DNA of 64,000 nucleotides from Streptomyces alfalfae (GTDB lineage Bacteria; Actinomycetota; Actinomycetes; Streptomycetales; Streptomycetaceae): positions 1-64,000 of the forward strand of contig NZ_QEXM01000020.1 in the NCBI RefSeq assembly GCF_004127445.1, written 5' to 3'. Shown here in pieces: positions 17,923 to 25,793 of this stretch. Within the stretch, counting starts at the first letter, position 1; every line of letters starts with the position of its first letter. The notes beneath the pieces are model-generated. The model was not told the DNA's origin. It made no database searches and saw only the letters and a list, made by a program, of their open reading frames with translations. Made by a program: the position numbers and the translations under genes.

Positions 17923-18474
17923 TCACCGGTCCAGGGCTCGCCATTCGGGAGCAAGGACCGCCCAGAGCTGCTTGTCATAGCGCACGCCCTGGTATGGCCA
18001 GGCCTCGCGGCGCACTCCCTCCAGCGTCATGCCCAGCCGCTTGGCCACCGCTGAGCTGCGGACGTTGTCGGCCCGGCAGTGCCATTCGGCCCGATGCAGC
18101 CCTCGGGACGTGAACGCCCAGTCCAGCAACGCGCCGCACGCTTGCGTGACCAGACCGTGGCCCTCGGCGGACGGCTCCAGCCAGCAGCCGATCTCACACG
18201 AGCCGGCAGCGGCATCGAAGGCCGTGAACATCGCACCGCCGACCAGCAGCCCCTCCCGCCAGATGCCATACAAGCGGGCACCGTCGCCCGCCTGCCGATT
18301 GGCGTACCGCTTCAGCGTGGCCCGCGCTCCGTCCACGTCGACGGTGACGAACCCGGGCCCGACCCAGGGGTGGATGTGCTCGCGGGCCCGGCCCAGATGG
18401 TCAGCAAACTCCTCGGCGTGCCAAACCTCAAGCCCAACCAGGTGAGCACCGTCGCGCAGCGACAGCGAGAACAT
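17923..18474 (-). CDS. GNAT N-acetyltransferase (RimJ/RimL-like)
   Basis: A 183-residue acetyltransferase starting MFSLSLRDGAHLVGLEVWHA. The fold is recognisable from IWREGLLVGGAMFTAFDAAA, then GCWLEPSAEGHGLVTQACGA (acetyl-CoA loop, in a degenerate GxG form) and ECHxRN-type ending EWHCRADNVRSSAVAKRLGM, which is typical of RimJ/RimL and ribosomal-protein or antibiotic acetylating enzymes. Divergent from a TetR gene with a palindrome between the two starts, so it is probably TetR-controlled. Confidence 0.87.
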   Translation of the reverse strand: MFSLSLRDGAHLVGLEVWHAEEFADHLGRAREHIHPWVGPGFVTVDVDGARATLKRYANRQAGDGARLYGIWREGLLVGGAMFTAFDAAAGSCEIGCWLEPSAEGHGLVTQACGALLDWAFTSRGLHRAEWHCRADNVRSSAVAKRLGMTLEGVRREAWPYQGVRYDKQLWAVLAPEWRALDR

Positions 18475-18490
18475 GCGACCCTCCCCATTT

Positions 18491-18514
18491 ACATAACAAG
18501 CGTTGTGGCAATGT
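18491..18514. promoter_or_regulatory. TetR operator between GNAT and TetR genes
   Basis: A core inverted repeat ACAA-GCG-TTGT is nested in looser outer arms ACAT and ATGT. It sits 16 bp from the GNAT start and 11 bp from the TetR start and could block both promoters. Confidence 0.65.
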
Positions 18515-18525
18515 ACCGTGGCGGC

Positions 18526-19116
18526 ATGCCACGCACCAAGGGAGATCACGAGGCTCGTCGACGCGACGTCTCCGCAGCGGTCTGGCAGGTCATGGCCACC
18601 CGCGGCTTCGCCGGCCTTACCCTGCGCTCCGTCGCCGCCGAACTCGGCGCGACCACCGGCCTGCTCACGCACTACTTCCCCACCAAGCAGGCTCTGGTGG
18701 AGTACGCCCTCGACCTGCTCGAACAGCGCACCGTCTCCCGCCCCCGCCGCCCCACGGGCGAAGGCCTGGCCGCCCTCAAGGACGCGTTGCTGGACATCCT
18801 GCCGCTGACCCCCGAGGCCACTGACAGCAACCGCATCTGGGTCTCCTCCTGGGACACCGCACTCTCCGACCCCGCCCTGAGCGCCGACTACGCCCGCAAG
18901 TACGCGAAAAGCCGGGACCGGCTGACGGAGCGGGTGGCCGCAGCCCAGGAACTCGGCGAACTGCCCCCCGGCAACCCCGCCCAGATCGCGGCCGGGGCCC
19001 AGGCCTTCATCCTCGGCCTGGTGGTCCAGGCACTGCTCGACCCGCCGGCGTTCCCACCCCCGCGGCAAGTCGAGCTCCTCGACGATTACCTGGCCGCCCT
19101 GACCGCCGCGCACTGA
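18526..19116 (+). CDS. TetR-family transcriptional regulator
   Basis: A 196-residue regulator. The N-terminal helix-turn-helix reads VWQVMATRGFAGLTLRSVAA, then GATTGLLTHYFPTKQALVEY. The C-terminal ligand domain (KDALLDILPLTPEATDSNRI, SSWDTALSDPALSADYARK) resembles the BetI/AcrR-like group. It should repress the divergent GNAT gene and itself through the palindrome at 18491-18514. Confidence 0.92.
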   Translation: MPRTKGDHEARRRDVSAAVWQVMATRGFAGLTLRSVAAELGATTGLLTHYFPTKQALVEYALDLLEQRTVSRPRRPTGEGLAALKDALLDILPLTPEATDSNRIWVSSWDTALSDPALSADYARKYAKSRDRLTERVAAAQELGELPPGNPAQIAAGAQAFILGLVVQALLDPPAFPPPRQVELLDDYLAALTAAH

Positions 19117-19242
19117 GTGGATGGTCGCTGACGTGACGAACGGAACCATCGACACGGGCAGTTCGGCTTGGGGGGCACGGTGGGCAGGGGCGGCGACGAA
19201 TCATCATGCCTCGAGCGCACCGCGGGTGACCATAAACGTGAG

Positions 19243-19275
19243 GAGGCCCGTACACGCTGTGCGCGTACGGGCCTC
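19243..19275 (-). terminator. Terminator of the tRNA-like gene
   Basis: An 11-bp perfect stem (GAGGCCCGTAC with GTACGGGCCTC). Read on the minus strand it begins 3 bases after the encoded CCA of the tRNA-like gene, which supports transcription of that gene. Confidence 0.75.
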
Positions 19276-19278
19276 TGC

Positions 19279-19351
19279 TGGAGCGCCGGGCAGGCCTTGC
19301 ACCTGCATTTCCCCGCAGGAAGCGGGGCGTCTTTCCTTGGACCACCAACGC
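19279..19351 (-). tRNA. Unusual tRNA-Gly(UCC)-like gene with GUGC in place of T-psi-C
   Basis: The minus strand folds into a 73-nt cloverleaf. The acceptor GCGTTGG/CCGGCGC pairs at all seven positions (two G-U), with discriminator U73 and an encoded CCA. The anticodon stem CCCCG/CGGGG is perfect, with loop CTTCCTG giving anticodon UCC. The T stem GCAGG/CCTGC is perfect, with loop TGCAAGG. The D stem has three pairs (GTC/GAC) and G18G19 is kept. U8, A14, A15-U48, C56 and A58 are all present. G1-C72, C2-G71, G3-C70, U73, C35 and C36 match bacterial glycine identity. Oddities: position 55 is G, position 60 is G, position 37 is U, and C32/G38 can pair. It has its own terminator. Confidence 0.75.
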
Positions 19352-19589
19352 ATCACCGGCTGCCACGTGTTGTGGCGACCAGCTCAAGATCTACTGTATC
19401 GGACACAGGGGCGGGGGTGCGACATGAGGCTGCTGTTGGGCGCGAGAGCGGAGGCGGGAAACCTCGTCCGGGCGGGCTCGTGCGCGAGAGCCCTCGGTCG
19501 GCCGTGGGAGCGCGGCGGCGGAAGTCACCTAGCGGGCATCGGCCTGGAGATGTCCGTTACTCGGCCCGGAGCCAGGGCAACCGGCCTAC

Positions 19590-19859
19590 GTGACTGGTCA
19601 CGATGCTGTAGTGCAGGCTGCCACGGACCGTGATGGCGGCAGCCCGTTGTCCGTCCTGATCCTGTGCCTTCTCCTGGTCGCGGGGGTGGTGCAAGTCGTA
19701 CGGCCTCAACTGCTCTGGAAGGCCAACGCTCGCCTCCAGAGAGGCTGGGTGAAGAACCCCGAGGCGACCGAGCCCACGGGCAAGGGCTACGCAATGAACC
19801 GGGCGGTCGGAGTGATCTTCCTGGGACTCGCCCTATGGATGCTGATCCAACAGCTCTAG
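19590..19859 (+). CDS. Small membrane protein (DUF6199-like), up to 89 aa
   Basis: Two hydrophobic spans (SVLILCLLLVAGVVQVV and AVGVIFLGLALWMLIQQL) flank a short loop containing RPQLLWKANARLQRGWVKNP. This arrangement is common in small Streptomyces membrane proteins of the DUF6199 type. GTG 19590 gives 89 residues; a later in-frame GTG would give a shorter protein, and no ribosome-binding site decides between them. Function unknown. Confidence 0.55.
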   Translation: MTGHDAVVQAATDRDGGSPLSVLILCLLLVAGVVQVVRPQLLWKANARLQRGWVKNPEATEPTGKGYAMNRAVGVIFLGLALWMLIQQL

Positions 19860-19972
19860 CCCACGCCCCACCCCTGTGTTGGGTTGGCGGGTCCGCACCC
19901 CGAGTGCATTCCCTGCGTGCAAGTCGGCGAAATAGGGTGAGTGGAGGACCAGCGCAGAGAAAAGCGGTCCGG

Positions 19973-20209
19973 TTATCGGGCAACCGAAAGACAGTCCGCC
20001 TGGCCATCCTCGCCGGACACGTCGTCCGCGCACTCTTTTTTCCGCCCCTGCTCCCCCACCGACGGAGTCGGAGCAGAATCCTCCCAGCCGTGTCGCTGCG
20101 GCTCCGTCGAGCCTTGCCACCACCACGTCAGCCCGCCCGCAACGGCGATGACAACCAGCCATACCACCGCGGCCCACCGCCACACTGTGCGGCCACCCCT
20201 CACCGCCAC
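19973..20209 (-). CDS. Small membrane-anchored protein, 78 aa
   Basis: A single N-terminal span (VWRWAAVVWLVVIAVAGGLT) preceded by Arg residues is followed by a polar tail with two Cys (KKECADDVSGEDGQADCL). Signal anchor or lipid-free membrane protein; no family recognised. It starts with GTG inside the end of the upstream gene (10 bp overlap), indicating translational coupling. Confidence 0.5.
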   Translation of the reverse strand: MAVRGGRTVWRWAAVVWLVVIAVAGGLTWWWQGSTEPQRHGWEDSAPTPSVGEQGRKKECADDVSGEDGQADCLSVAR

Positions 20210-20424
20210 GGATCCACTCCAGCCGCCGCACCTATCCCGATCGGACCGTACTGCTCAGCGCTCCTGTCGTCCCCAGCACCGCCCGGCAGACCCACTCCCA
20301 TCGCGTCCGTCTCAAACTGAACGGGCACGCGCGACGGGTCGCTGCAGTCCGGTCGCTCAAAGCCCTTACTCGCCTCAGTCACCAGCACCTGGGTCGGTCC
20401 ACGCCGATTGCTGTCAAAAGCCAC
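20200..20424 (-). CDS. Small hypothetical protein, 74 aa
   Basis: Starts MAFDSNRRGPTQVLVTEASK, a soluble, Gly/Asp-rich sequence with one Cys. No family recognised. Overlap with the membrane-anchored gene downstream suggests a two-gene unit. Composition and coupling make it likely, but not certain, to be real. Confidence 0.45.
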   Translation of the reverse strand: MAFDSNRRGPTQVLVTEASKGFERPDCSDPSRVPVQFETDAMGVGLPGGAGDDRSAEQYGPIGIGAAAGVDPWR

Positions 20425-20719
20425 GCTGCCCCTCCTGCGACGGCTGTCGGATCGACAGAGTAGAACGGGCTCCGGGTCAGAACTGAGGGAGGACCGGGTT
20501 CACAACCACATGCGGCGGGGCGAACAAGCTGCCGATGCACCTTGCCCGGCCCCGGCGTCGCAGCGAGCAGCGCTCCTCGAACCCGGCCCCAACCGGACCG
20601 GAATACGACAACTCCGTGCGCCGGCACGTACCGAGTTGGCCCAGGGTTGCCGTGATCCTCTCCGAGTGCCTGTTGCGTGACGGCTTCGCGGTCGGAGCCG
20701 ATGAGGACAGGAGCGTACC

Positions 20720-21045
20720 CTGCATCCTGCTCCCGGCTGAGGTTGACGATGCGGCCCCAGCCCGCCTCTGCCACGTGCCGCTGGGGGGCGGCCTACAAGA
20801 CGAGGAGGGCACCTTTGAGACAGGTGCCCACGACCGTGCCCCAGCCATCGTCGGCGATCTTATGGGCGAGAATGTCACGGACGACGCCCGCGTTCGCGAC
20901 GTATGGGCCGCCCAGTTCTTCGGCGAACCGGCCGACGGTCTCGCCGACCGCCACCCGGCCGGTGAACCTCGAAGCCCACAGCGAGTGTTTCGCCGCCCGC
21001 CGCCCGGATCTGCGCGGCCACCGGTTCGGCGTGCTCGGCGGTCCG
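20720..21045 (-). pseudogene. Short-chain dehydrogenase fragment, frameshifted
   Basis: Pieces of an SDR appear in three frames: HAEPVAAQIRAAGGETLAVG near 21030, then GGPYVANAGVVRDILAHKIA (NAG motif) near 20890 and MAEAGWGRIVNLS near 20760. Order and spacing fit the middle of a FabG-like reductase. The catalytic YxxxK segment and both ends are missing. It is divergent from, and close to, another broken gene at 21076. Confidence 0.65.
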
Positions 21046-21075
21046 GTCAGCAGCTCGCACCATAGGTCGACGGTC

Positions 21076-21355
21076 ATGGCACGGGCGCTGGTCGGCTGTT
21101 CGTCGCTGGTGTTCATCGGCAGTGCGGACCTCGAAGGCCGGGCGGACGTGACGCCGCGTGGCGGCCCGGCCGGGTTCGTCTCGGTGCTCGACGAGCGGAC
21201 CTTGGTCATTCCCGACGCCACCGGCAACAAGCGGCTCGACACCATGCACAACGTGCCGCAGAACCGGGCGTGTCGGACTGCTCTTCCTCATTCCGGGCCG
21301 CCCGACCACGCTGCGCGTCAATGGCCGCGCCTGCGTCTCGGCGCGCCCGGAGCAG
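21076..21355 (+). pseudogene. Pyridoxamine-5'-phosphate-oxidase-like protein, frameshifted
   Basis: ATG 21076 opens a frame with SSLVFIGSADLEGRADVTPR, then GFVSVLDERTLVIPDATGNK and RLDTMHNVPQN. Near 21267 the protein continues in another frame (RVGLLFLIPGRPTTLRVNGR, then ACVSARPE). This is the flavin-binding core of PPOX-fold proteins; one indel breaks it, and the C-terminus is lost. Confidence 0.7.
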
Positions 21356-21702
21356 GTCCACCAGGGTCGAGAAGGCGGCGGTGCGACTGGTCTTCTCCTG
21401 CACGTGCCGGGCCCCGGCTTGCCAGCGGGGTCAGCGGACTCAGCAGAGCCAGCGGATTCAGTGATCCTATGAGGGCTTGTATCGGAAGTGCTCAAGAACT
21501 CATGCAGAGATGGCTTTCCGGGATGGATGCGGATCCTTCCGAGTGACGGCACACCTTAGCCACGAGATGGGCCCCCGACCTGTGCGGTTCGACCTCTCGG
21601 GGCTTCCCTGAGCAGGGGCCCGACCTCGGCGTCAAGCGTGTGGGCGACGGAGTCGAGATCCGGTGCTTCGGTCGCCTATGTCAACGTGTATTGACGTCCT
21701 TC
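21356..21702. other. Stretch without a recognised gene
   Basis: No frame on either strand has a start site, family match or convincing composition. It follows the broken PPOX gene and precedes the stop of the NmrA-like gene; probably decayed DNA. Confidence 0.4.
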
Positions 21703-22554
21703 TCAGTGGAAGTCCGCCGCGTGGTCCACCGCCCACTCCTGGAAGGATCGGGCCGGGGTGCCCGTGATGCGCTCCACTTCATCGTTGACCGGCTCCGGAT
21801 TGTCGAGCATCTCCGCCTGGGCCGGCAACACGGCCTCCACCAGCTCTGCCGGGTAGCCTGCGGCCTTCATCTGCTCGATGGCCTCGCCCAGCGCCACCTC
21901 CTCGAACCGCACCGGTCGCCCGATCGCCTCGCTGATCAGGGCCACCTGCCGTTCCTGGGTGATCAGTTCGGGGCCGGTGATCAGGGGGCGGGCGCCGAGC
22001 AGGGCGTCGGTCGTCAGCGCCTGAACGGCGACCGCAGCCATGTCCGCCTCGTGGATCAGCGGGCGGGCCAGCCTTGCCAGCGGCGCCCGTACCGCACCGG
22101 TGGTGCGGACCTCCTCCGCCCAGCCCAGCGTGTTGCTCGCGAACCCGGTGGGCCGCAGCGCCGTCCACTCCAGGCCCGATGCCTCGATCAGCCGCTCCAG
22201 CTCCGTGTGGAACATGGTGATCGCCTCGCCGGGCTTCTCCTGCTCGCTCCCGACCCCGGCGGATGACAGGTACACCACCCGTCGAGCGTGCTTCCCGATC
22301 GCGTCGATCACGTCCGACGCGCCCTCAGCGCTCAGGAACGGCCACACCAGGAAGACCGAATCGACGCCCTCCAGGGCCGTGCCCAGCGACGCGGGATCAC
22401 CGAGATCGCCGCGCACCGCCTGCACACCCTCCGGGAAGTCCGCCTCCCCTCGCACCAGCGCCCGCACGGGCACGCCCGCCGCGTGCAGTTGGGTCACCAC
22501 CGCGCCGCCGACCTTTCCAGTCGCGCCGGTCACCAGGATCCTGGGCTGTGTCAT
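21703..22554 (-). CDS. NmrA-family NAD(P)-binding oxidoreductase
   Basis: A 283-residue Rossmann protein with GAGGAG 6 bases before ATG 22554. The nucleotide loop is ILVTGATGKVGGAVV. Mid-protein segments VVYLSSAGVGSEQEKPGEAI and WTALRPTGFASNTLGWAEEV match the NmrA/QOR2-like group that lacks the SDR Tyr-Lys pair. It may reduce quinones or sense the NADP(H) ratio. Just upstream is a MerR-type-looking operator (see 22599-22619). Confidence 0.85.
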   Translation of the reverse strand: MTQPRILVTGATGKVGGAVVTQLHAAGVPVRALVRGEADFPEGVQAVRGDLGDPASLGTALEGVDSVFLVWPFLSAEGASDVIDAIGKHARRVVYLSSAGVGSEQEKPGEAITMFHTELERLIEASGLEWTALRPTGFASNTLGWAEEVRTTGAVRAPLARLARPLIHEADMAAVAVQALTTDALLGARPLITGPELITQERQVALISEAIGRPVRFEEVALGEAIEQMKAAGYPAELVEAVLPAQAEMLDNPEPVNDEVERITGTPARSFQEWAVDHAADFH

Positions 22555-22598
22555 CGGAATCTCCTCGTCTTGCCGTTCGATGACACGACTCTCGTACA

Positions 22599-22619
22599 TC
22601 AACCAAGGTTCAGGTCAAG
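22599..22619 (-). promoter_or_regulatory. MerR/SoxR-like promoter element of the NmrA gene
   Basis: On the minus strand CTTGACCTGAACC is followed by TTGGTTGATG: a TTGACC -35 box overlaps a dyad (TGAACC-TT-GGTTGA, 5 of 6 paired). Streptomyces redox genes controlled by MerR-family proteins often look like this. No MerR gene is adjacent. Confidence 0.35.
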
Positions 22620-22707
22620 CAGCGGCCGGAGTGGCCGTCAGGTGCTGTTCCAGCCAGCCATCTGCCCGCGGTGGTGGAACGTGGATCCCCCGTGTGACGG
22701 CCGAGCG

Positions 22708-23577
22708 TCACAGCCACTCGTTGATGGCTGCGATGAGCACGGTCACCTCGTAGCGGACCGCGAGCTTGTCGTATCGCGTGGCGACGGCACGATGCCTCGT
22801 GAGGCGGTTGATCCCGCACTCGACCGCATGGCGCCTCCGGTAGTCGAACGGGTCGAAACGCAGCGGCCGGCCGCCGCGGGAGCTTCTGGTGGTTGCGCAC
22901 CTGGTCGGCCTTGTCGAGGACGGCGCAACGGATCCCCCGGCGGCGCAGATAGGCGCGATTCCTGCGGGCGGCGTACGCCTTGTCAGCGCACACGCGATCA
23001 CGACGGATGCGCGCCCGGCCCGGCCCGATCCGGGGCACGCGGACCTCTCCAGCACAGGCTCGAACTGCGGCGAGTCCCCGCGCTGCCCAGCGGTCACCAT
23101 GAGCGACATGGGCTTTTGGCGCTGCTCGACGGCCAGATGCAGTTTGGTGGTGAACCCACCGCGCGAACGTCCCAGCCCATGATCACTGAGTTCAGCGAAC
23201 ACACCGCCCGGCGGCTCTTTCTGCAGTTCACCCTGCTTCCGGGCCCCGGCCGCATGCTGATGGGCGCGGCACACCGTGGAGTCAACGCTCAGGTCCCACA
23301 CGATCGCACCTTCCGCACCGGCCAGGCACAGGAGGTGGCTGAGGATCCGGTGCCAGGTGCCGTCCCGCTGCCATCGGCGGAACAGATCGTAGATCCGGCC
23401 CCACGGCCCGTACTCGACAGGCACGTCCCGCCACGGAACACCGGTCCGCACCCGAAACCGTATGCCGTTGATCAGCTGCCGCCGCGACCAGACCGGCGGC
23501 CGTCCCGCCTTCGTCCCCTTCGGCAACAGCGGTTCCAGCACCGCCCACTGTTCGTCCGTGAGATCTCCCCGTGCCAT
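22708..23577 (-). mobile_element. IS5-family transposase gene, two internal frameshifts
   Basis: A complete-length IS5-type transposase starts [20 protein letters not shown] and includes [20 protein letters not shown], the first catalytic region [20 protein letters not shown] and the C-terminal region [20 protein letters not shown]. The outer parts are in one frame, but the centre ([20 protein letters not shown], with the second catalytic Asp) is in another. A base is missing near 23045, and the frame is restored near 22880. The reading frame is open throughout, but the protein would lack its central catalytic strand, so it is probably inactive. Terminal inverted repeats were not identified. 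Confidence 0.85.
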
Positions 23578-23690
23578 GAACCATGATCATTCATCACTCA
23601 AGATCCACTTTCGCCACACGGCCTCATGCCACTTCTTCCCTACACATCGGCGAAACTGCCGGACACCCCGACTCCCTCTCTGGAGAGCCA

Positions 23691-23942
23691 ATGAAGCAGA
23701 TTCGTTCGTGGACGCTGGCCGCCGTTCTCGCCCTAACTGCCGTACCGCTTCCCGCCCAGACGGCCACGGCCCAAGCAGCCCAGCCCGCCTGACCCGACGG
23801 CTCCGTCTGCGCCTCTACCCGCGCCTGCTTCATCAACCGGGGCCCGGTGGAGAAGCGGAACGTCTTCGACGGCGACTGGCGCTCCCGCTACCGCGGCTAC
23901 TTCGGCGGACGGATCGACGGGGTGGGCCCAGGCGCCTGCTGA
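23691..23942 (+). pseudogene. Small secreted Cys-containing protein interrupted by TGA
   Basis: ATG 23691 gives a good signal peptide (MKQIRSWTLAAVLALTAVPL, cleavage near TATAQAAQ). An in-frame TGA at 23790-23792 stops it after 33 residues, yet the same frame continues protein-like to 23942: DGSVCASTRACFINRGPVEK, then DWRSRYRGYFGGRIDGVGPG and a final AC. Three Cys in the tail suggest a small disulfide-bonded secreted protein (inhibitor I36-like in flavour). A TGG-to-TGA change is the simplest explanation. Confidence 0.55.
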
Positions 23943-24006
23943 CAGCACCCGGGGGGGGACGGTACGTCAGACGGCCCGACCGATGTGCCCTCCACTGTCC
24001 GGGCGG

Positions 24007-25242
24007 CTACCAGGTGACCGGCAGTGTCACCGGTCCTCGGATGAGTACGTCCTTCTGCCAGGGCACGTCCGCGGGCTCGACGGCAAGTCTCAGGTCAGGG
24101 AGGCGTGTGAGCAGCGTGGTCAGCAGCAGTTCGGCTTCCATGCGGGCCAGCAGTGGTGCCACGCAGTGGTGGGGGCCGTAGCCGAAGGCCAGGTGAGGTG
24201 GGCCCTTGCGGTCGATGTCGAACCGGTGGGGTTCGGGGTAGCACTGCTCGTCCCAGTTCGCCGCCACGTAGGAGACGTAGACGGCCTCGCCGCGGCGGAC
24301 GAGCACGCCCCCCACCTCCACGTCCTCGGTGGCGATGCGGGCCTGGCCCACGCCGTGCTTGTGGGGGATCCAACGCAACAGTTCTTCCACGGCCGCCGGT
24401 ACGGCCTCCGGGTCGGAGTGCAACCGGCTCCTCAGCTTCTCGTCGGTGAGCAGAAGGTAGACCATGTTGGAGGTGTGGTTGCGTACCGCATGCCATCCAT
24501 TGAGAGCCATCAGGGCGACCAGGGCGAGGAGTTCCTCTTCCTCGATCCTGCCCCTCTCGACAGCGGCCCCCAGTTCGCTGATGAGGTCGTCCTGCGGCCG
24601 GCTCCTGCGCTCGCGGGACACTTCGAGGAAGTACGCACGGGCTTCTTCCATGGCGAGCCGGGCGCGCTCGACCTCCGCTTCGTCCCTCGCCCGGGACAGG
24701 ACAACACTCGCCCACGTGCGCAGGCGCGGCCGGTCGGTTTCCGGCACGCCCAGCACCTCTCCGATGACATGCATGGGGAAGGGAGAGGTCACGTGCTCGA
24801 TGAAGTCGGTGGGCGGCCCGGCCGCGACCATGGAGTCGATGAGCCGGTCGAGCACCGCCTGGGCGCGGGGACGCATGACCGTCATGCCGGAGCGGTTGAA
24901 CGCCGAGGCGACCACGGAACGTACGCGGGTGTGGTCGGGCGGGTCGACGAAGCTGACCGCACGGTCCAGCGGGATGAGGTATCTGTTCATGGTGGGCAGT
25001 GGCCGGCCGACGATGTCACGGCTGAACCTGGAATCAGAGGTGACGAACCGGACGGCGTCGTGCCGTGTCGCCAGCCAGCACTCGCCGGGGGCCCCATGGG
25101 GCAGCCGGACCCGGATGAGGGGGGCGGTCCGCAGCGCTCGGCGCAGAAAGGGGTCGAAGTCGAGGGCCGTCAAGTCCGACACCTCGTACAACGGGGCGTG
25201 CCCGTCCTGCATTGCTGAACTCCTCGTCATTGCCGGCTTCAC
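24007..25242 (-). CDS. Cytochrome P450 of the flaviolin-coupling (CYP158-like) type
   Basis: A 411-residue soluble P450. The heme loop reads HLAFGYGPHHCVAPLLARME, the ExxR region is HSDPEAVPAAVEELLRWIP, and PDHTRVRSVVASAFN is the C-helix. The I-helix is LMALNGWHAVRNHTSNM: the usual acid-Thr pair is absent (H-A instead). As I recall, CYP158A2, which couples flaviolin, also lacks that Thr. The start ATG overlaps the stop of the cupin gene (ATGA). Third gene of the rppA operon; inferred to oxidatively couple flaviolin into pigment. Confidence 0.85.
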   Translation of the reverse strand: MKPAMTRSSAMQDGHAPLYEVSDLTALDFDPFLRRALRTAPLIRVRLPHGAPGECWLATRHDAVRFVTSDSRFSRDIVGRPLPTMNRYLIPLDRAVSFVDPPDHTRVRSVVASAFNRSGMTVMRPRAQAVLDRLIDSMVAAGPPTDFIEHVTSPFPMHVIGEVLGVPETDRPRLRTWASVVLSRARDEAEVERARLAMEEARAYFLEVSRERRSRPQDDLISELGAAVERGRIEEEELLALVALMALNGWHAVRNHTSNMVYLLLTDEKLRSRLHSDPEAVPAAVEELLRWIPHKHGVGQARIATEDVEVGGVLVRRGEAVYVSYVAANWDEQCYPEPHRFDIDRKGPPHLAFGYGPHHCVAPLLARMEAELLLTTLLTRLPDLRLAVEPADVPWQKDVLIRGPVTLPVTW

Positions 25243-25793
25243 GTCGGCGGGTCGTGGCGCAGCGGGGTGAGCTGCTCGATGTCGTAGCGGCGGCGCAGCG
25301 AGGCGATGGCCTCACGGTCCACGGGCCCGTCGGCGGAGAGGATCTCCAGGAGTTCCTCGAAGTAGCGTTCGTGGTTCGGAGGCGGGGACGACTGGAAGAA
25401 CATCCGCGCCGGGGCACCGGTGGGGTTGGCGAAGGCGTGCGGGCAGCCGGGCGGGACCAGGATGACTGTGCCGGGTGTGGCACGGACGACGCGCTCGCCG
25501 TTCGGCGACTGCCACCCCCGCCAGCCGTCCGCGGTGCGCACACGCGGCTCGAAGGCGAGAACGTCCAGTTCACCCTCAAGGACGTAGAACAGCTCCTCGC
25601 TGCGGGCATGGACGTGGGCTCCGACGTCGAAACCGGGTGGTACGAGCACCTCGAAGCTCGAGGAGAAGCGCGATCGCCCGCCGGTCACCTTGAACGTCAC
25701 GTGCTGGGCGGCCGCACGCAGCGTCCGGCCTTCACCGGGCGGCATGACCAGGCCGCTGTCCGGGGCCGTCGTGATCAGAGGGTGGGCGCTCAT
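25239..25793 (-). CDS. Cupin quinone-forming monooxygenase (MomA-like)
   Basis: A 184-residue single-domain cupin. Motif 1 is GAHVHARSEELFYVLEGELD and motif 2 is TVILVPPGCPHAFANPTG, giving the His/Glu metal set. In other streptomycetes a cupin beside rppA (MomA, from memory of the literature) oxidises 1,3,6,8-tetrahydroxynaphthalene to flaviolin. The same gene order and ATGA overlaps with both neighbours support that role here. Metal dependence is not visible from sequence alone. Confidence 0.78.
   Translation of the reverse strand: MSAHPLITTAPDSGLVMPPGEGRTLRAAAQHVTFKVTGGRSRFSSSFEVLVPPGFDVGAHVHARSEELFYVLEGELDVLAFEPRVRTADGWRGWQSPNGERVVRATPGTVILVPPGCPHAFANPTGAPARMFFQSSPPPNHERYFEELLEILSADGPVDREAIASLRRRYDIEQLTPLRHDPPT

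Noticed and set aside
19279..19351. tRNA-like gene as an attachment site of an integrated element
   Set aside because: No integrase, excisionase or direct repeat of the tRNA 3' end was seen in the window.
22708..23577. Programmed frameshifting in the IS5 transposase
   Set aside because: Two separate shifts remove the central catalytic segment and no slippery sequence was seen; simple damage is more likely.
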